Assembly (NCBI GenBank): GCA_037039925.1
Contig: JAXRKP010000149.1
Span: forward strand, 388,501 to 452,500
Source: Doris montereyensis
Taxonomy: Eukaryota > Mollusca > Gastropoda > Nudibranchia > Dorididae
DNA: 64,000 bases
Direction of reading: 5' to 3'
Shown: positions 1-13,800 of the stretch, piece by piece
Numbering within the stretch: the stretch's first letter is position 1
How the letters are laid out: each line of letters begins with the position of its first letter
Position numbers and translations under genes: made by a program
Notes under the pieces: model-generated
What the model was told of the DNA's origin: nothing
Seen by the model: the letters and a program-made list of their open reading frames with translations, nothing else
Database searches by the model: none

Positions 1-421
1 CTCTCTCCCGAAAACCTCATACACTTCTTTGTCACTGTCAGAGTCAATAAGATCTTCAGTACCTCTGTCATATTCGCTGCACCATGGACCATCACTATCT
101 TCAATTCTAGCCTCACAGAATCAGATTCGTGGACTGCATAATCTGCCCATCGTCGAAATCCACGATTTCGAGGTTGCTGATGTAAATAAGTCAGAAAAAT
201 AGGTAAAATCCAGGTCAAATCTGCAAATTTTGAATGGAAAAAGTCATGCAGCGGCAGCAGTCTATTACAATGGAAGGGAAACTGCTTAACACAATAATTT
301 ACTTCGTTTTATGTTATATTCAACCTTTTTAGTGGAGCTGGTCAAGTTTCAACTACAGTCGGTAGGCAATAAGAATGTCAACCGGAAGTTTGGACTATAG
401 ACGAACACGGCAACGTAAGGG
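1..421 (-). mobile_element. piggyBac-like transposon remnant, partial (one end in window)
   Basis: The right end is an inverted terminal sequence that reads CCCTTACGTTGCC outward-in on the minus strand. It is followed by TTAA at 422-425, the target site of piggyBac elements. On the minus strand, about 1-130 translates to an acidic Ser/Asp/Glu-rich stretch (for example EDSDGPWCSEYDRG and DLIDSDSDKEVYEV), the composition typical of the N-terminus of piggyBac transposases. No catalytic DDD region is visible. The other end lies outside the window, so TIR pairing cannot be tested. The call rests on TTAA plus composition and on comparison with the two complete elements at 14826-15351 and 30802-31472. 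Confidence 0.5.
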
Positions 422-472
422 TTAAACCTTATGCGCCACTTTGATAAATAAATATTCTTATTTTTATTTCAG

Positions 473-648
473 GAGATGGTCCAGGTTACAACAAAATAAA
501 ACAAAAGAAACATGCCAATTAATAAAGTACCCATTGTCCATAAATTTGGGATCATCTCAAGCAGTCAGAGACTAGAGTTACAAGAAAGACTACTGAAACA
601 GACTTATCTGTCAAATATAAAAAGTAAACGGGCCACATACACTCAGAG
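473..648 (+). CDS. TMEM232: TMEM232-like exon 1 (5'UTR plus start codon)
   Basis: The acceptor TTTTATTTCAG at 462-472 suggests an upstream untranslated exon. ATG is at 512 and the reading frame runs to GTAATT at 649, leaving a split codon of two bases. The TTAA-flanked piggyBac remnant ends only about 50 bp upstream of this acceptor. Confidence 0.62.
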
Positions 649-3600
649 GTAATTTGCATGTTTTGAAAGAGGAGTAAGTAAATTATGTCTGAATATTGAC
701 ATTATTGTGTTATTATTGATATGTATATATTCCTATTCTTATTAATTATTTCTTCATTGATAAACATTAATAGTCTAAGTGAAATTTGAGTATGCAGAAC
801 TTTTAGCAGACTTTGTCATAAGTTTATTGATTTCAGTTGAAAAATATAAAAATGGAAAAACTCTTCAGAAAGGAAATTAAGTTTGGAATAAAACAGTCAA
901 AGAATTTTTCTTCATTTTCATTAATTTCAAGGCAAGGCGATTTCTTGTTTTATTCTTAATATTAGAATGTTAAAATTTTTACCTGATCATTGTATTTTTT
1001 TAATGAATTTTATACGAAAACAGAGTTCAAAATGTTAAGCTTGGTCAAATTTAGCAACCAAATGCTTTTGCAATGATCATCGCCTAATATCAAGAGGCCA
1101 CCTAAGGGGCTGATCCACGTTAGAGATTGCTTCTTACGCGTAACAGATTTTTCCCTCTTTTAATTACACTTTGTAAGAGACAGCTTCAAAAAATGTCATT
1201 GATAGGTCTAATGGTCTGCTAATTTTAATGCAGTAAAACAAAAATCTAAAGTCAGATCAACAATTTCTGTTTTTCTCTATCTAGAATATGTACGTCAGGT
1301 TGTAGGCCTAGAATTTAGTAGAATCTGTACTTGCCCGACTGAGCGAGTGATATGTTGAAGCCAAACATCCACTAGATAAATGAGGCGATTGACACCTAAA
1401 GTTTTCATCAACACTTGTAGACCGGTCACGGTCGTTGGAATATGTTGACAGGATCAAATGCGCCACAATAACCGATACTTTAACAAGAATCATGGTTTTA
1501 CTGATAAAGTATGATGGTCTGAATTAAAATCGATTAAGAAAATTTAATACAGCAGGTACCTAGTTTTATGAAATTTTAAAGATATGTACAGTGCTTCAAT
1601 CTTCCTCCTCTTTCAAGTCTGACCTCTATGTTGAGCTCTAGGTCTAAATGTCTGACCGATAAAATGATGTAATGATTATCTAGGTTATCGTCTAAGAGTT
1701 TTGTTGCCTCCCAAATCCGGCCTCTGAGATGGAGACCATTGTATTATTCTTTAGCCATACAAGTTGTTTTCATCTGATTTATTGAAACGCTTCTGTTTTA
1801 TTGTTAATGTTAGTAAATCTTAGTCCTATTTCATCTTATGTTTTACATTTACAGAGCTACGCTATGTTTTAACTTCACACCCATTAGGAGACTCGCTCAA
1901 CGTAATATCTAAAAAAATATAAGGATTAATAAATACTAAGATGATTTAACGTAATGAAATCTGCATGCAGTGGGCACTGCTAAAATGCGTTGTCTGTGAT
2001 TAGAAAATTGTTTATTTCTGAGAAATTGTATTTTTTGATAATTAAGAATGTAACAATGGATTGAGATTCAAGCATCTTTCCTCCCTTGCCGTCAACAGTT
2101 GTTTTGGCCTGTTTTAAAAAAAATATTTGGCTAAAATATACATGTATATTATTATACCTAGATATATTTTTGTTTATTTGTTTGTTACTGTTGTGCTTCT
2201 TTATTTATCTTTTACGTCATAAAATGAAACAAAGTACACTAATCTTAGGCGTTTGTGGCCTCGTTTGTTTGATGCTTTTCAACTCACAAGCATTGAAATT
2301 TAACTAAGATGGACTAACAGTGACATGCATATCAGTAGCATCATAAAACAAGGAGGGCAGACCCTGAATGACAAATAAGTTAGTAAGGTTACAATTTGCT
2401 ATAAAAATGTTACTCAGTCAGTCACCAATCAGTGCTCAGGTGGTGGATGGCACCTCGAAGACAAAGATTTAACACAAAAACTTGCCAAATATCCAACAGC
2501 CTTATCTTTCAATTTGTTGTTTTCTTTCAAATGAAACAGTTCTTTCCTTTAAATATGTCTACTCTATTTTCTTTTTTTCACCAAAAAGAAAGGGTTTTGT
2601 TATGAGGAGAGGAGTAATAGTGTTCTAAAATTTCTTTTCAGCCAGAAAGTGTGCATGTTTATGATGAATAACTAAGGTTTGTTCTTACAACTAATACCAG
2701 TGTACCTTAATTTGATTTTAAGGACATTACATATATATATTATATATAGATACAGATCTTTACCCTTCATGTTTATTTGTTTTCTTCAAGAAATCCACTT
2801 GAGGTGACAGAAGAATTTGTACAGCAGTTTAATTCGGCCGAGGATTTTGATGAAAAGGAGGCATGCGAGGAAAAAGCACGGAAATTACTAGAAAGATCAA
2901 AGGTTTGTTTGATATAAAGAAACAAAACAAAATAGATTGCCTGTGAGTTTGATATTGGGGTATTTTCAATCTTTAAAAAGTATTTGCAACTTTTGTGTTT
3001 TTTAGACATTCCAAAACTAGGGATGGAACACATTTCAACAATTATTGCCTATTTCTATAAATATTTGCACACTTTTGGTGATCCTGTGGTGAATGTTTTT
3101 ACCTTTTTTATTATATCCCAAATGACCACCAAAACGATAGATGCAAAACCCTGCACAATGTCATGAACATTTTTCCTTCACTCTCCTATCCGCTTTAAAA
3201 TAATTTTTTTACATCCTGCTTTGCTGTCTCTTAGATTTTTTTGTCTGTTCCTTTCTTGCAATCATGCCATATGATGTTTATATAAGTAAAAGTGTATGTA
3301 GTCATTACTTTCTTGTCTGTTCCTTTCTTTCTTCTTAAATCATGCTATGTGATGTTTGTATAAGTAAAAGTGTGTGTAATCACTACTTTCTTGTCTGATG
3401 AAGCATTACATCTAAAGTGTTATGTGTTTGTTCTGTCTCTTTTAGTGGACCTTTCACTATTTGTAGATTATTATTATAACATTATTCCTCTGCGATCCTT
3501 TTGCAAAACATATCTAAATGACATATATCAGAACAAAGCTATTCTGTTTGTACATGCATTTGAAAGCTATTCTTTTTGTACATGTTAGATGCATTTGAAT

Positions 3601-4826
3601 GAAATTCTAGGCATCCTGTTCTTTTCCATCTATTAACTGATTATATGCTTTTTATTCTGCTGAGGATTTAAAACTCTTTGTTTTGGCTCAAACAATCTGT
3701 TAAGTGTTATCTCTTCACATTGATTAAAATGATGCTTGTTTCATGATAACATTCTGCTATAACATAGCACCAATAATTGTCTTAAATTGTATTTCATGAC
3801 AGCGAAGATGTGGGGTAAAACACTGTGGATATGGAGACCATGTCAATCTCCCATTAGCCTGGACTGAGATGGCCCAGCTTGCTCAATGCAAGGGCAGAAT
3901 ACAAGAAGGTTCATACTTTCTACATATTTTTTATCATTTGCATTGTTTTCATTTCAATGAATTGAGACATTGTATGATATTTAAGCTTCAATTTGTGTTT
4001 AAATAAAAGTTTAGTCCTGCAGGAAATAATAGAGAAACCACAACAAATAAAAAGCCTGATATAATTCATTATTTATAATATAATAGGAATTTTTAGAATT
4101 ATTTTATAACCCATATACACTGAATAAGTAAGGTTAAATGTGTTATATTTTTGAAAGGTTGTGTGATAATATAAAGAAAAAGATAGGACAATTTTTTTAA
4201 ATGAAATTTGCTAATGAGCAGAACTTAAAGAGTGACCTACTGAATATACGATGTGATATGGTTAATTAAGTTGTAAACAATGTTGAACAATAATTGTTTT
4301 TTAAAAGAATTGTGAGACATACTGATTAAATTTTTTCTAAGACAAAATAAGTAGGATTTGAAATATGATTTTAACAATTTCCTTACACAGATTGCTTGGA
4401 CACATTGGTGACATCCTTGGATGTATCCCCACTTGAAAAATACCATATTCCTGCACTGTTCTTTCTGGCAGAAACAATGTTATATTGGCTTAGAACAGAA
4501 GCTGTACTTCAGCCTTTTCTGCGAACAGGAGAAATTGTTGTTAAAGGTATTTTAAGACATTAATCTTCTAAGTTATCTCTACGTGTACAGTAAAACTATC
4601 CACTATTTGAGAACAAGAGTTTTTCCTGTAATTCGATTCAATCTTTTCACGTTTTATAATTATATACTTTTTAACAATGCAATGAAAAATATGGTGGATA
4701 CAACTTTGTTTTGGGTAAACAGTATTTGAGATGAAACAAATTGTTTAAAAGTCATGCCTCTTCAAGCTAACATTACATTTAACTGTCTCTCTTCCATTTT
4801 CTCTGTCTCTGTCTCTGTCTTTTCTG

Positions 4827-4884
<58 letters not shown>

Positions 4885-7800
4885 CCCCCCCCCCCCCCCC
4901 CCATTTTTCTCTCTTTCAACATCATTCATCCATTCAAGTACTCCTTTATATCAAACATAATTGCCTCCTCTTTGTAACATACAAACGAGAGGAGACTCTA
5001 CCCATTTTGTCCTCATAACATTAGATAAAGGACAAAAAGAATGAAGAATAACAAGATTATAAGATCATCATCATCATGCTGCACTATGGACTGTCACACC
5101 AGTTTCAACCACTTTTCTTGGTTGTGAGCCAGGGTTTGGGTTTGAGCGAAGGTCTTCCTGTCTACTCTATGATGGTATCCTTCAAACTCTTTTTTGTCTT
5201 CCTCTTCTCTTTTGTTCCCTCTGTGGTGCCTTGTAAGATGAGTTTGGAAAGGCCATTTGATCTTGTAGTTTAGCTGTACCAATGCAATTTCCTTCTCTTC
5301 ATAACAGCCGGCAGATCTACATACTGCTCATTACAAGATCACACATTGTCTATTGTATGATCTGCATTTGCATCGTATATGTATAACACTGTATGTTACA
5401 ATGGTAAAATCTTGAGTGTATGAATTATGAGACTAAGGCAGTAGTAGTAGGTAGCATTCAGTCATAAGTGCCTTCCAAGACTCAATCTGATTGGTGGTTA
5501 TTTTTGGAGCCCCTGTTTCATCTGGTCAGAATGCTAGAATGCAAGGGAGCATTGCAAGTTTCGTGATGACTGGACACTACCCAGTGTTAAGCGTCAATTG
5601 ATATTCACAAGACGCCACCTCCTTACAGTTGTGTTCATGAGACACATGGAGAAGAATTTTTCCAAATGATTGTTGCATCAATAAGAGCGTTATATTTTGG
5701 GGATTCCATTGTTCTTGAGACAGACGAATGAATTTAAAACACCTTAGTGGAAAATAATTGAACAAATTATTTCTTATTTACAAGATATGAACATACAAGA
5801 AATATAGAATGATTGCATTGAAATCCTGAAAACCTTTTGCATGAAATAGAATTCTTAAATAGCTTCAATTTTACCACTGTTTTGCATTCCTATGCATGGA
5901 CAAATGCACACTCATACACATAAAACAGTTTTTGTCATTTTGCTGATTAATCAGTAAATTAGATTTATATTCCTAGTAATTAACTTAACATTCACAATTC
6001 CCTTTGATGTTGTTTAACATAATTTACGATGTGATTTGAACAGATAGGTATGATTAAGCAAACATCGTCTACTATCATATATTTACTTATTGGTAGATAA
6101 AGACATGGCTTATCCTGTCCTGTACTCATCAAATGGCAATAATTTTGATGCTGTACCTGAATATTTAAAAACTTACTACACATCAAATTTCTATTTTAAT
6201 TTATCTATCACATGTGTTTCTACCAGATGGGACAGCTAGTGTTCCAGAGATTATTCTACCATCATATGGCTGGACAGCTTCAAGGTCATGTGGAGTCAAA
6301 GAACAGACTTTTTACTTACATCGATGGTATGAAATGACTGACGTTATCGTTTATCAATCTGATACAATGGCACATGTTTTTATAAAAATATGTATTGTAT
6401 TAACTTTTTATATTCATGTAATGTATGCTCATGTATGATACCAAAGACACTATTCATGGCATCGGTAGCTGAGTGGTTAGGCTGCTGAACTGGGTATCAT
6501 GAGGTCCCGAATTCAAATTCTAGTAAAGCCAGGTTCGACGTTGTGTTCCTTGGGAAAGACACTTAACACGCATTTTCCCCGCTCCTACCCAGATGCAAAT
6601 GGGTACAAGCACTAGCTTGGGAGTAAAAATCTGTGTCAGACTAGCGTCCTGGCTAGGAGGTGATTATTGTCACCTGTTCCGCTTCACGCTATAGAAACTG
6701 GGATAAGCTCTGCTCTATGGGCCATAATGGCCTTGAAGGAATTTTTATTTTTTTTTTAATGTTTGTGTGTGAATAGAAAATATAGTCCATGGATACCAAA
6801 TTTATTATTATGTGGGTTCCTTAAACTTGTGAGTGGCTATTAGGCTATTAGGAAAATGGGAGAGGGGAGGCTGATAAATGATCATTGCTCCAAATTTAGT
6901 ACAAGGAGATAGGAATAATGCCACAAGGCTGTTTAGGCAATTTTTTCTGGGGTATTAAAGTCTGCGTGTGCCACATATACTCTTAAAAGTGTAGAGAAAG
7001 TGATTTTGGGATAGAATTAAAGTAGAGAAAGGACAGAGGGTGCCTATCTTAGCTTTGGTCTAGGGTACTGAGTACCCTGGCTCTGGCTCATGTAATTGCT
7101 ATAGTATCAATAGTCTTAATGCTTTGTATGTGTCAAGCCTCAAAGAATGTCAGTGGACTAAAGTTGTGTTAAGTAGTCAGATGTAGGCTATATCCTACAG
7201 TGTTGCTACAAAAGGCAACGTTGTTTTCTTTCCATGCTTATTTCAAAATGATATCAAAATGATGGTAAGGAATTTATAATTATATACAACTTCAAAGTAA
7301 CAATATTTTGCATGTAGGACCTAAATGATCCTAAAATTGTTTTCATTTGAGGAATATTCCTACCGATGTTAAATGAAGGAAAATTTCATAGTTTCCCTAT
7401 ATTTGAGTAGAAATTTCATTCACCCAAGCCACTATTTTCAACAGGTGTTATAATTAAAGTCTTGGAATTGTACCTGTTCAGGCCAACCTACATAACCTCA
7501 GTATTGAGACCTGACTCTAACGAATAACTGTACTGATATCACCTAGGGTATAACATGCTTCTATTCAATATTGACTTCATGAGATTTTTTACTTTTTTCT
7601 CCTTGTCTTGTAGGACTGCAAGAGTGCCAAGAAGCATATAACCCATACCCAAATGCCCTGCTTTCACTGAGATTTATTATAGAAGTTGAAAGATCATTTT
7701 AGCCGATTCTCAGCTTGAGCCAGGGGATGTGAAAGAAGGAGATAGGATACCTGATGCTCCTAAACACAACATGGAAGAACTAAGCTCTGTAATTTGGGGG

Positions 7801-10800
7801 TTGGGGTTGCTTTTTTGACATTTGCTTATGTCTTTTTATGGTTTCAGAGAAACACATATTATAATTACTTGCCATACACAACAACAATAAGAGGAAAGTC
7901 ATAAAGTTAAATTATAATATTGGAAAGGTAACTTCTGTAAAGTTCTGCTGGTCATATTTACATACAAAATAATTAAATATTAGCCCTGAATACTCCATAT
8001 TATGTGTTTTATTTAACAGTGAAACAAGGAAATCTTTTACATGAACAGAAAGAAAACTCACTTGCCTCTAATCTATATTTACTTAAAAAGTATTTTTAAT
8101 TTAAGATATTTTAAAGGGTTAATAAGCCCGTCTATGATTCTTGTGAGTGGTTTATCTTTTGTTGGACAAACATTTAATACTTCATACCTTTTGCTAGTCA
8201 AACAAACTATGCGCTTTTAAATATGTATTTAAGGCCACCAAGGAAATGTTTGAAAAACGGAATCAAGATGACACAAGATCAATCCACAGTGCAGCCATCA
8301 GTAGCTCTGTACATGACCTGAGCCCAACCCTATGGCATGCTCTAGATGTTTGGAGATGCACAAACAGTTTGAGTGGCGGTCTGAGAGAGGCCTTTGAAGG
8401 CTTTGGCTCATTGCGGATTGGGACTTTCAAGTGAAACTTGGTAAATAGTATACTTATACAAATTACTTAGGATTTTAAATGAAGAAAAAACTTAGTACAA
8501 AAAATGCCTAGTCTATTGAATTTGTCCATCTAATTTGTCAATTTGCAAGTCAGAAACTTTCAAGTTCTAACAATGAAACTATTTTGATCTTCAGAGGAGA
8601 CCTTTCTGAGTTTGGTAAAGTAATTACGTAACTGAACATACAGTCATGTTTTATCCTGGTTCTCATCTCTAGGGTTGATGGCATGGTGGCTATTCAGATC
8701 CTTGGCGAGACGGCAAAAAGCAATATGTCAGCTATGAAGGTTCTCCATCGGTTAGCGCAGGAGTGAAAACAACAGAAGATCTAATGACACCTCCCTTAAG
8801 CAGTAGAAGCGGAAGATCAGGTAGGGCTACAATTAGTGATGATAAGTTTTAGATAAGATGTCAGATGATTTAAGTTTCAATTTGTCAAATCAAGCAACAA
8901 CCGCCTAGAACTGACTTTTTTTCTTTTTAAAATATTATAGATGGAATTTTATGACTGCATTTATAAAGAAATAATGTCTCTTATCAAATTAGTGTCAAAA
9001 CTTGCAAGAATACTGACTTTATGTCACTCACACTTTTGAACTTCATTGGTGAATTTTACTTTCCATTCATTCATGAGAAGTAATTTGGTGCTTGTACATT
9101 TTTGTATTGTCAATATCATAAAGTCTATGTAATGGACAGAAAGTTTTATAACTATTGCTCTCAAAGGATCATGAAAATTCAATGCATTTTTTATTTTTAT
9201 ATAGGTGAATGATACGTTGTTATTTGTCTTTTTTATATTTCCAGATATGTTTAGCATATCCAGTGATGGCAATCTTCTATTAGATGAAGACGAAGAAAGA
9301 AGATTAAATGAATCAAGGGCTAGTTTGTACAGCTCTAAACCATCACTCAGTGACATTTATGAGAGAAGTGAGGAAGGAGAGGGAGATAAAAAAATAAATC
9401 AGAGGAAAATGGTTCAATGCTTACTGAAGATAGTAAAAGCGATCAGGTGACTTTCCCATCATCATCATTATCATCACCTTAATTATTATCTTTTTTCATA
9501 CCAAAGAGAGCCATAGACTGACAAGTGACATAGAACTTTTCCAGTGAGATCTGTTTTGGACTGTTAGATTAGAGTTTAAACCGTCCTCTGGCTTGTGCTT
9601 TATTTTCTTCTCAGTATTTGCTTTCCTTGTCCCATTTCCTTTTCATTTGTAAGTTCTTCTCTCCACCCATTCATAAAGGATTCTGCCGGCAAATTCCACT
9701 TAATGCGGTTTTTAAAAGTTTTTGTTTACATTATTAACTGACTAGTTCTATTGAACATGTTTATGATAGAACAGATAGCCTCAACAAGTGAACCTTTTAT
9801 CTAAACTAAAACAAAAAGGAAAGAACAATTTAAATAAAAGTTGTTTTTTTAAATTAAAAACAAAAAGAGTAGAATTAGTGAAGAATGATCTGGTTTGATT
9901 AAAATTTTCATAACCTTTTTGTAACTTTTACAGACTCAAACCGAAGATTCAGACATTTCCCTTTTGAAGAAAGAAGAAACAGATGAATCATGGGGTCAAG
10001 AGGTTGCTCCTCAGCAGGAAGATCAAGGTCATTTGGAAGAGATGCCAAAGACTGCTTTACGTGAATCAGGAGGACCACCGAAGTCAACAATGACAAGGGA
10101 AGTCTCCTTTGATGAGACTACTTTGACGAGAACAAGCGAGACTGAATTTTCCAAAAGTGCTCAAGGAAAAAGTAAGATTGTGTTTAAAACTATATATGTG
10201 ATGTTAATGAGAAAAATACATCAGTTTAGTTTGAAATCTGTGAGGAAAGAAGAAAAAAAGTCAGAAAAAAGAGAAGATAAATAACAGTGTTCTCCACCTA
10301 GGAGGCCGGTCCTCTAGAGACAACAAAAAGCAGACTCTTAGCTGGATGATCTCTAAGGCAAAAACATTTGGTATAAACAAGATAATCATAAGGTAATGCT
10401 AATCGCTCAGACCCTTAGGCCTAGAGCTCAGACTCAAAACAGGAGGGAGGAGGAAGTGTAACCAAGAGGGGGAAGAACAAAGCAGGCTACATTTCTGTGA
10501 AATTTTATGTTTTATCCGTTTCCTCCTATTGATTATAAAACTAGATAGCCGTTGCAGTTACATCAAACAATTTAATTTTAATCCAGGCCATCATGAATAC
10601 TTGATCAGTGAAAACATGCATCTACTTCGTTTCGGTTATGGCGGTGTCTTTGATCTCATCAAGATGGTCCAATGACGGCAACTGGTCTGCAAATGTCACA
10701 TGCTGATGCAAACCATAGGGGTCAATCCCCTTGTTCTTCCAGAGGGTGTTTTGCATCAACAGCAAATAGTTTGATGCTGGCTCAGCAGGATTCAGCAAAG

Positions 10801-13800
10801 ATACTAGGCCTACATGATGTTGTACATGTTCCAGATAGAAAAAAACTCTGTATTGCCAATCTGAAATTGAATTTTGTTTTATTGCATTGAGTTTAGCAGA
10901 TGATTTGGCCTTCTGATAATAGAAAACCGGGCCTTTTTGCTGAACTTTAGTTTTTTTAATAGTTTTTCAAAGACGCTTCTTAGGCATGAAGATTCCTCTT
11001 TCTACGATCAATTTATAATCTTATTTTGGAGAGTCAATTGTAATTAATAATTAGATACATTGTAGTCATCTAAGAATCCAAGCTAGTTTGTGAAAAAATT
11101 TTTTCAATAATTGTAAAGAAGAACAAGATGATATTGCTACTGATTTCAACTGCCAACGTCATATTTGCATAATTAAATGTGTAAAGAGCCCTAAATAATG
11201 TTTAGGTACCAATATTTTGAACATTAATATAATTGAAACAATAAAAAAACGCTAGACTTGAGCCTTCTTCCATTGACAGGAAACAAACAGCATATTACCA
11301 ATATGTTTTGCTACTATGATTAGTAATCACTATTTCATTTAATTTTTCAGTCGCTGTTTAGATTTAAATAAGAATTCATCCAAATATGGCCTGTTTTATG
11401 AAGATATTTTAAATCATTTAACCAGGACATTTAACTTTGTGATTTGCATAACAATAATTTTCTGCCATCTCACAGTGTAAGCATTAAGAATAAGGTAAAC
11501 GCTGGATATTGATTAGCTTTTAAAGAGATCTGTATTTACCTCATACCTGACTGACAGAGCTGATAAAATTTTCATTGTGTATATCATTTCTCTTAATGTC
11601 ACCACTGTGGCCTTTTTAAGTATTTACAGTGTTCATGGAATCATCATCACTTGTGAACTGTTGACAAATATTTACATTCAATCAATACATTCTTGCAAGA
11701 AGTAAGTTGTCTGAGAAGTTTTAAACACTTGTATAAAAACCCACATCTTTTAACAGCCAGCCAAGGATCTGATTCAAACCAGCTGAGTGCTCAAGGATCC
11801 AAGCTGAGTTTTAGAAGCGTTGATGCCGACAGAGGTACAGGCTGGAGGGCAGAAGCAGGCTCTGACTTCAAGAGTGGGAGAGCCTCAGATGCCAGCTCTG
11901 TGCCAACTTTCACTAATCATCCGGTATTAGCATTAGGTTTAATTCGATTTCAGTCTTCTCCCATATACATTTATATTTATCATGAGCTTTACTAGGTATT
12001 GACGTTTTAATTAAATTTACAGCTTATCACGACAGGCAAGTTTGTTTTGGTCTCTTTGTTTCTTTCTTTCTTTTTCTTCAATCTATCATCTAGTTGTCTA
12101 TCTATCTATCTATTCATCTATCTATCTATCTATCTACCTATCTATCTATCTATTTATCTATCTATCTGAAAAATGTGCAAGAGAACTTTTATTTACATCT
12201 CATTCTTCTACATTTTGATAATATTCATCCCTCTGGCTAGGTATTAATTGATATTTGAGTCAAGCTAAGAAAACACAGCTTGTTACTAGCACCTTCTTAA
12301 GGAGTAAAAAGGTTATGATGAAACAAAAAAACAAAACAAATAACTTAAACCAGAAAAAAACCACAACAATCCTCTCCCCTAAAATCCACCCACCCTATTG
12401 GCTTTTGAAATAATGTTTTTGATGCTTTTAAAAAAAAATAATACTGTCATTGTTTGGAACTAAAAGGTATTTCATTCCACTTCATGGTTGTAAGGCAATA
12501 ACATATAAATTATAATACATCCACTCAAAATATTGTTAAATCCTTTGAATAAGATCCATTTAAATTTAAAGTTATTTTTATAATACAGTTTCACCCTTTC
12601 TTTTGTTCATTCACCTTTTCAGCTGGTTGATACTCCAGGAATTACTGGCTGGCACTGGGAGGTTGCTATCACATATACAGATATCTTGGCTAATGTTGTG
12701 CTCTATGGAAATTCTGCCTGCATTCAAAAACATGCATTAATTGGCAGTAATATTGATGTGGAGAACATTCATCGCCGTGGGTACAACAGCAATATGAGTA
12801 TTGGAAGCTGTCAGTTGAGCAGTGCAGGCCTCTTGGATCTGGCATTCTTCAAGCCAAAGAATGAGTCTTCTGATGGTGGTAAAAATCTTCTCTCATTTAT
12901 CAGTTGTTAGGCACATAGGTCTTCTTTCTTAAGTTTATGTTATTAGGGGTGATTATTTTTAAGGTTATGAAATTATACACTATAGTCTGTATTTTTTTTT
13001 ACTAAACTAAAATTGAAAGAATACAAACCTCAAGAAACAAAATTTCAACTCCCTTTTCTGTACTGAAGCAAAAAACAAAATGAAAAAAATAACAACATAT
13101 GATAATAATTTACGGCTCAGCAGGTAAAAGCAATGAATCACATTACCAGTAATCTCGGTACAAACTAGTTGTTATCTTTCACCCAAATCAAGAATTTTAA
13201 TTACGATTCATTTCCATTACTCCATTAATTTTTATTTTAGGTCCGAATGACTGGAGTTGGAGAATTCGTTATGGAGCCATAACGTCCCTGGTTAGAATTT
13301 GTCGCAGTCTTTATGGAGATACAAATCGAGAGGGTTTACGTTCAACTGCTTGGAATGTTCTTCTGAGAGCCAATGCTATGGAGAAAGATCCCAGAGTCTT
13401 GGAAGCCTTAAAAGTTGGCCAGGTAAGGGGTGAAATCTTTTTTTGTTGAGAAACAGTAATACCTAATTGCTAACTGAATGAATTCACAGTAACCCCATGT
13501 TGTTCGAAGCTGGAAATTATGATATATTGAATTAAAATCAAATAAAAAAGAAAATTCTGTAACTGAGAGGGCTTTTATGATAAATCGTCATTTTGACATG
13601 GAAATGTATCGTTGTTTGAAGCCAGAATTTCGTAATAATTTCAGCATATTGTGTTTGATTGTAATTATTATTCGCCTCATTTTACAGGTACATACAGATG
13701 GCAGCATTCAGCTTGACCAACTGTTTCAAAGTGATCCCGCCTCCCTGGGAATGCGAATAGCGAAAGGATTGTCCACTATCTATCTGCCACCCTCCCCCAC

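Noticed and set aside
3400..3440. Hammerhead ribozyme (CTGATGAAG... core)
   Set aside because: The segment after CTGATGA cannot form stem II and the GAAA that should follow is absent.
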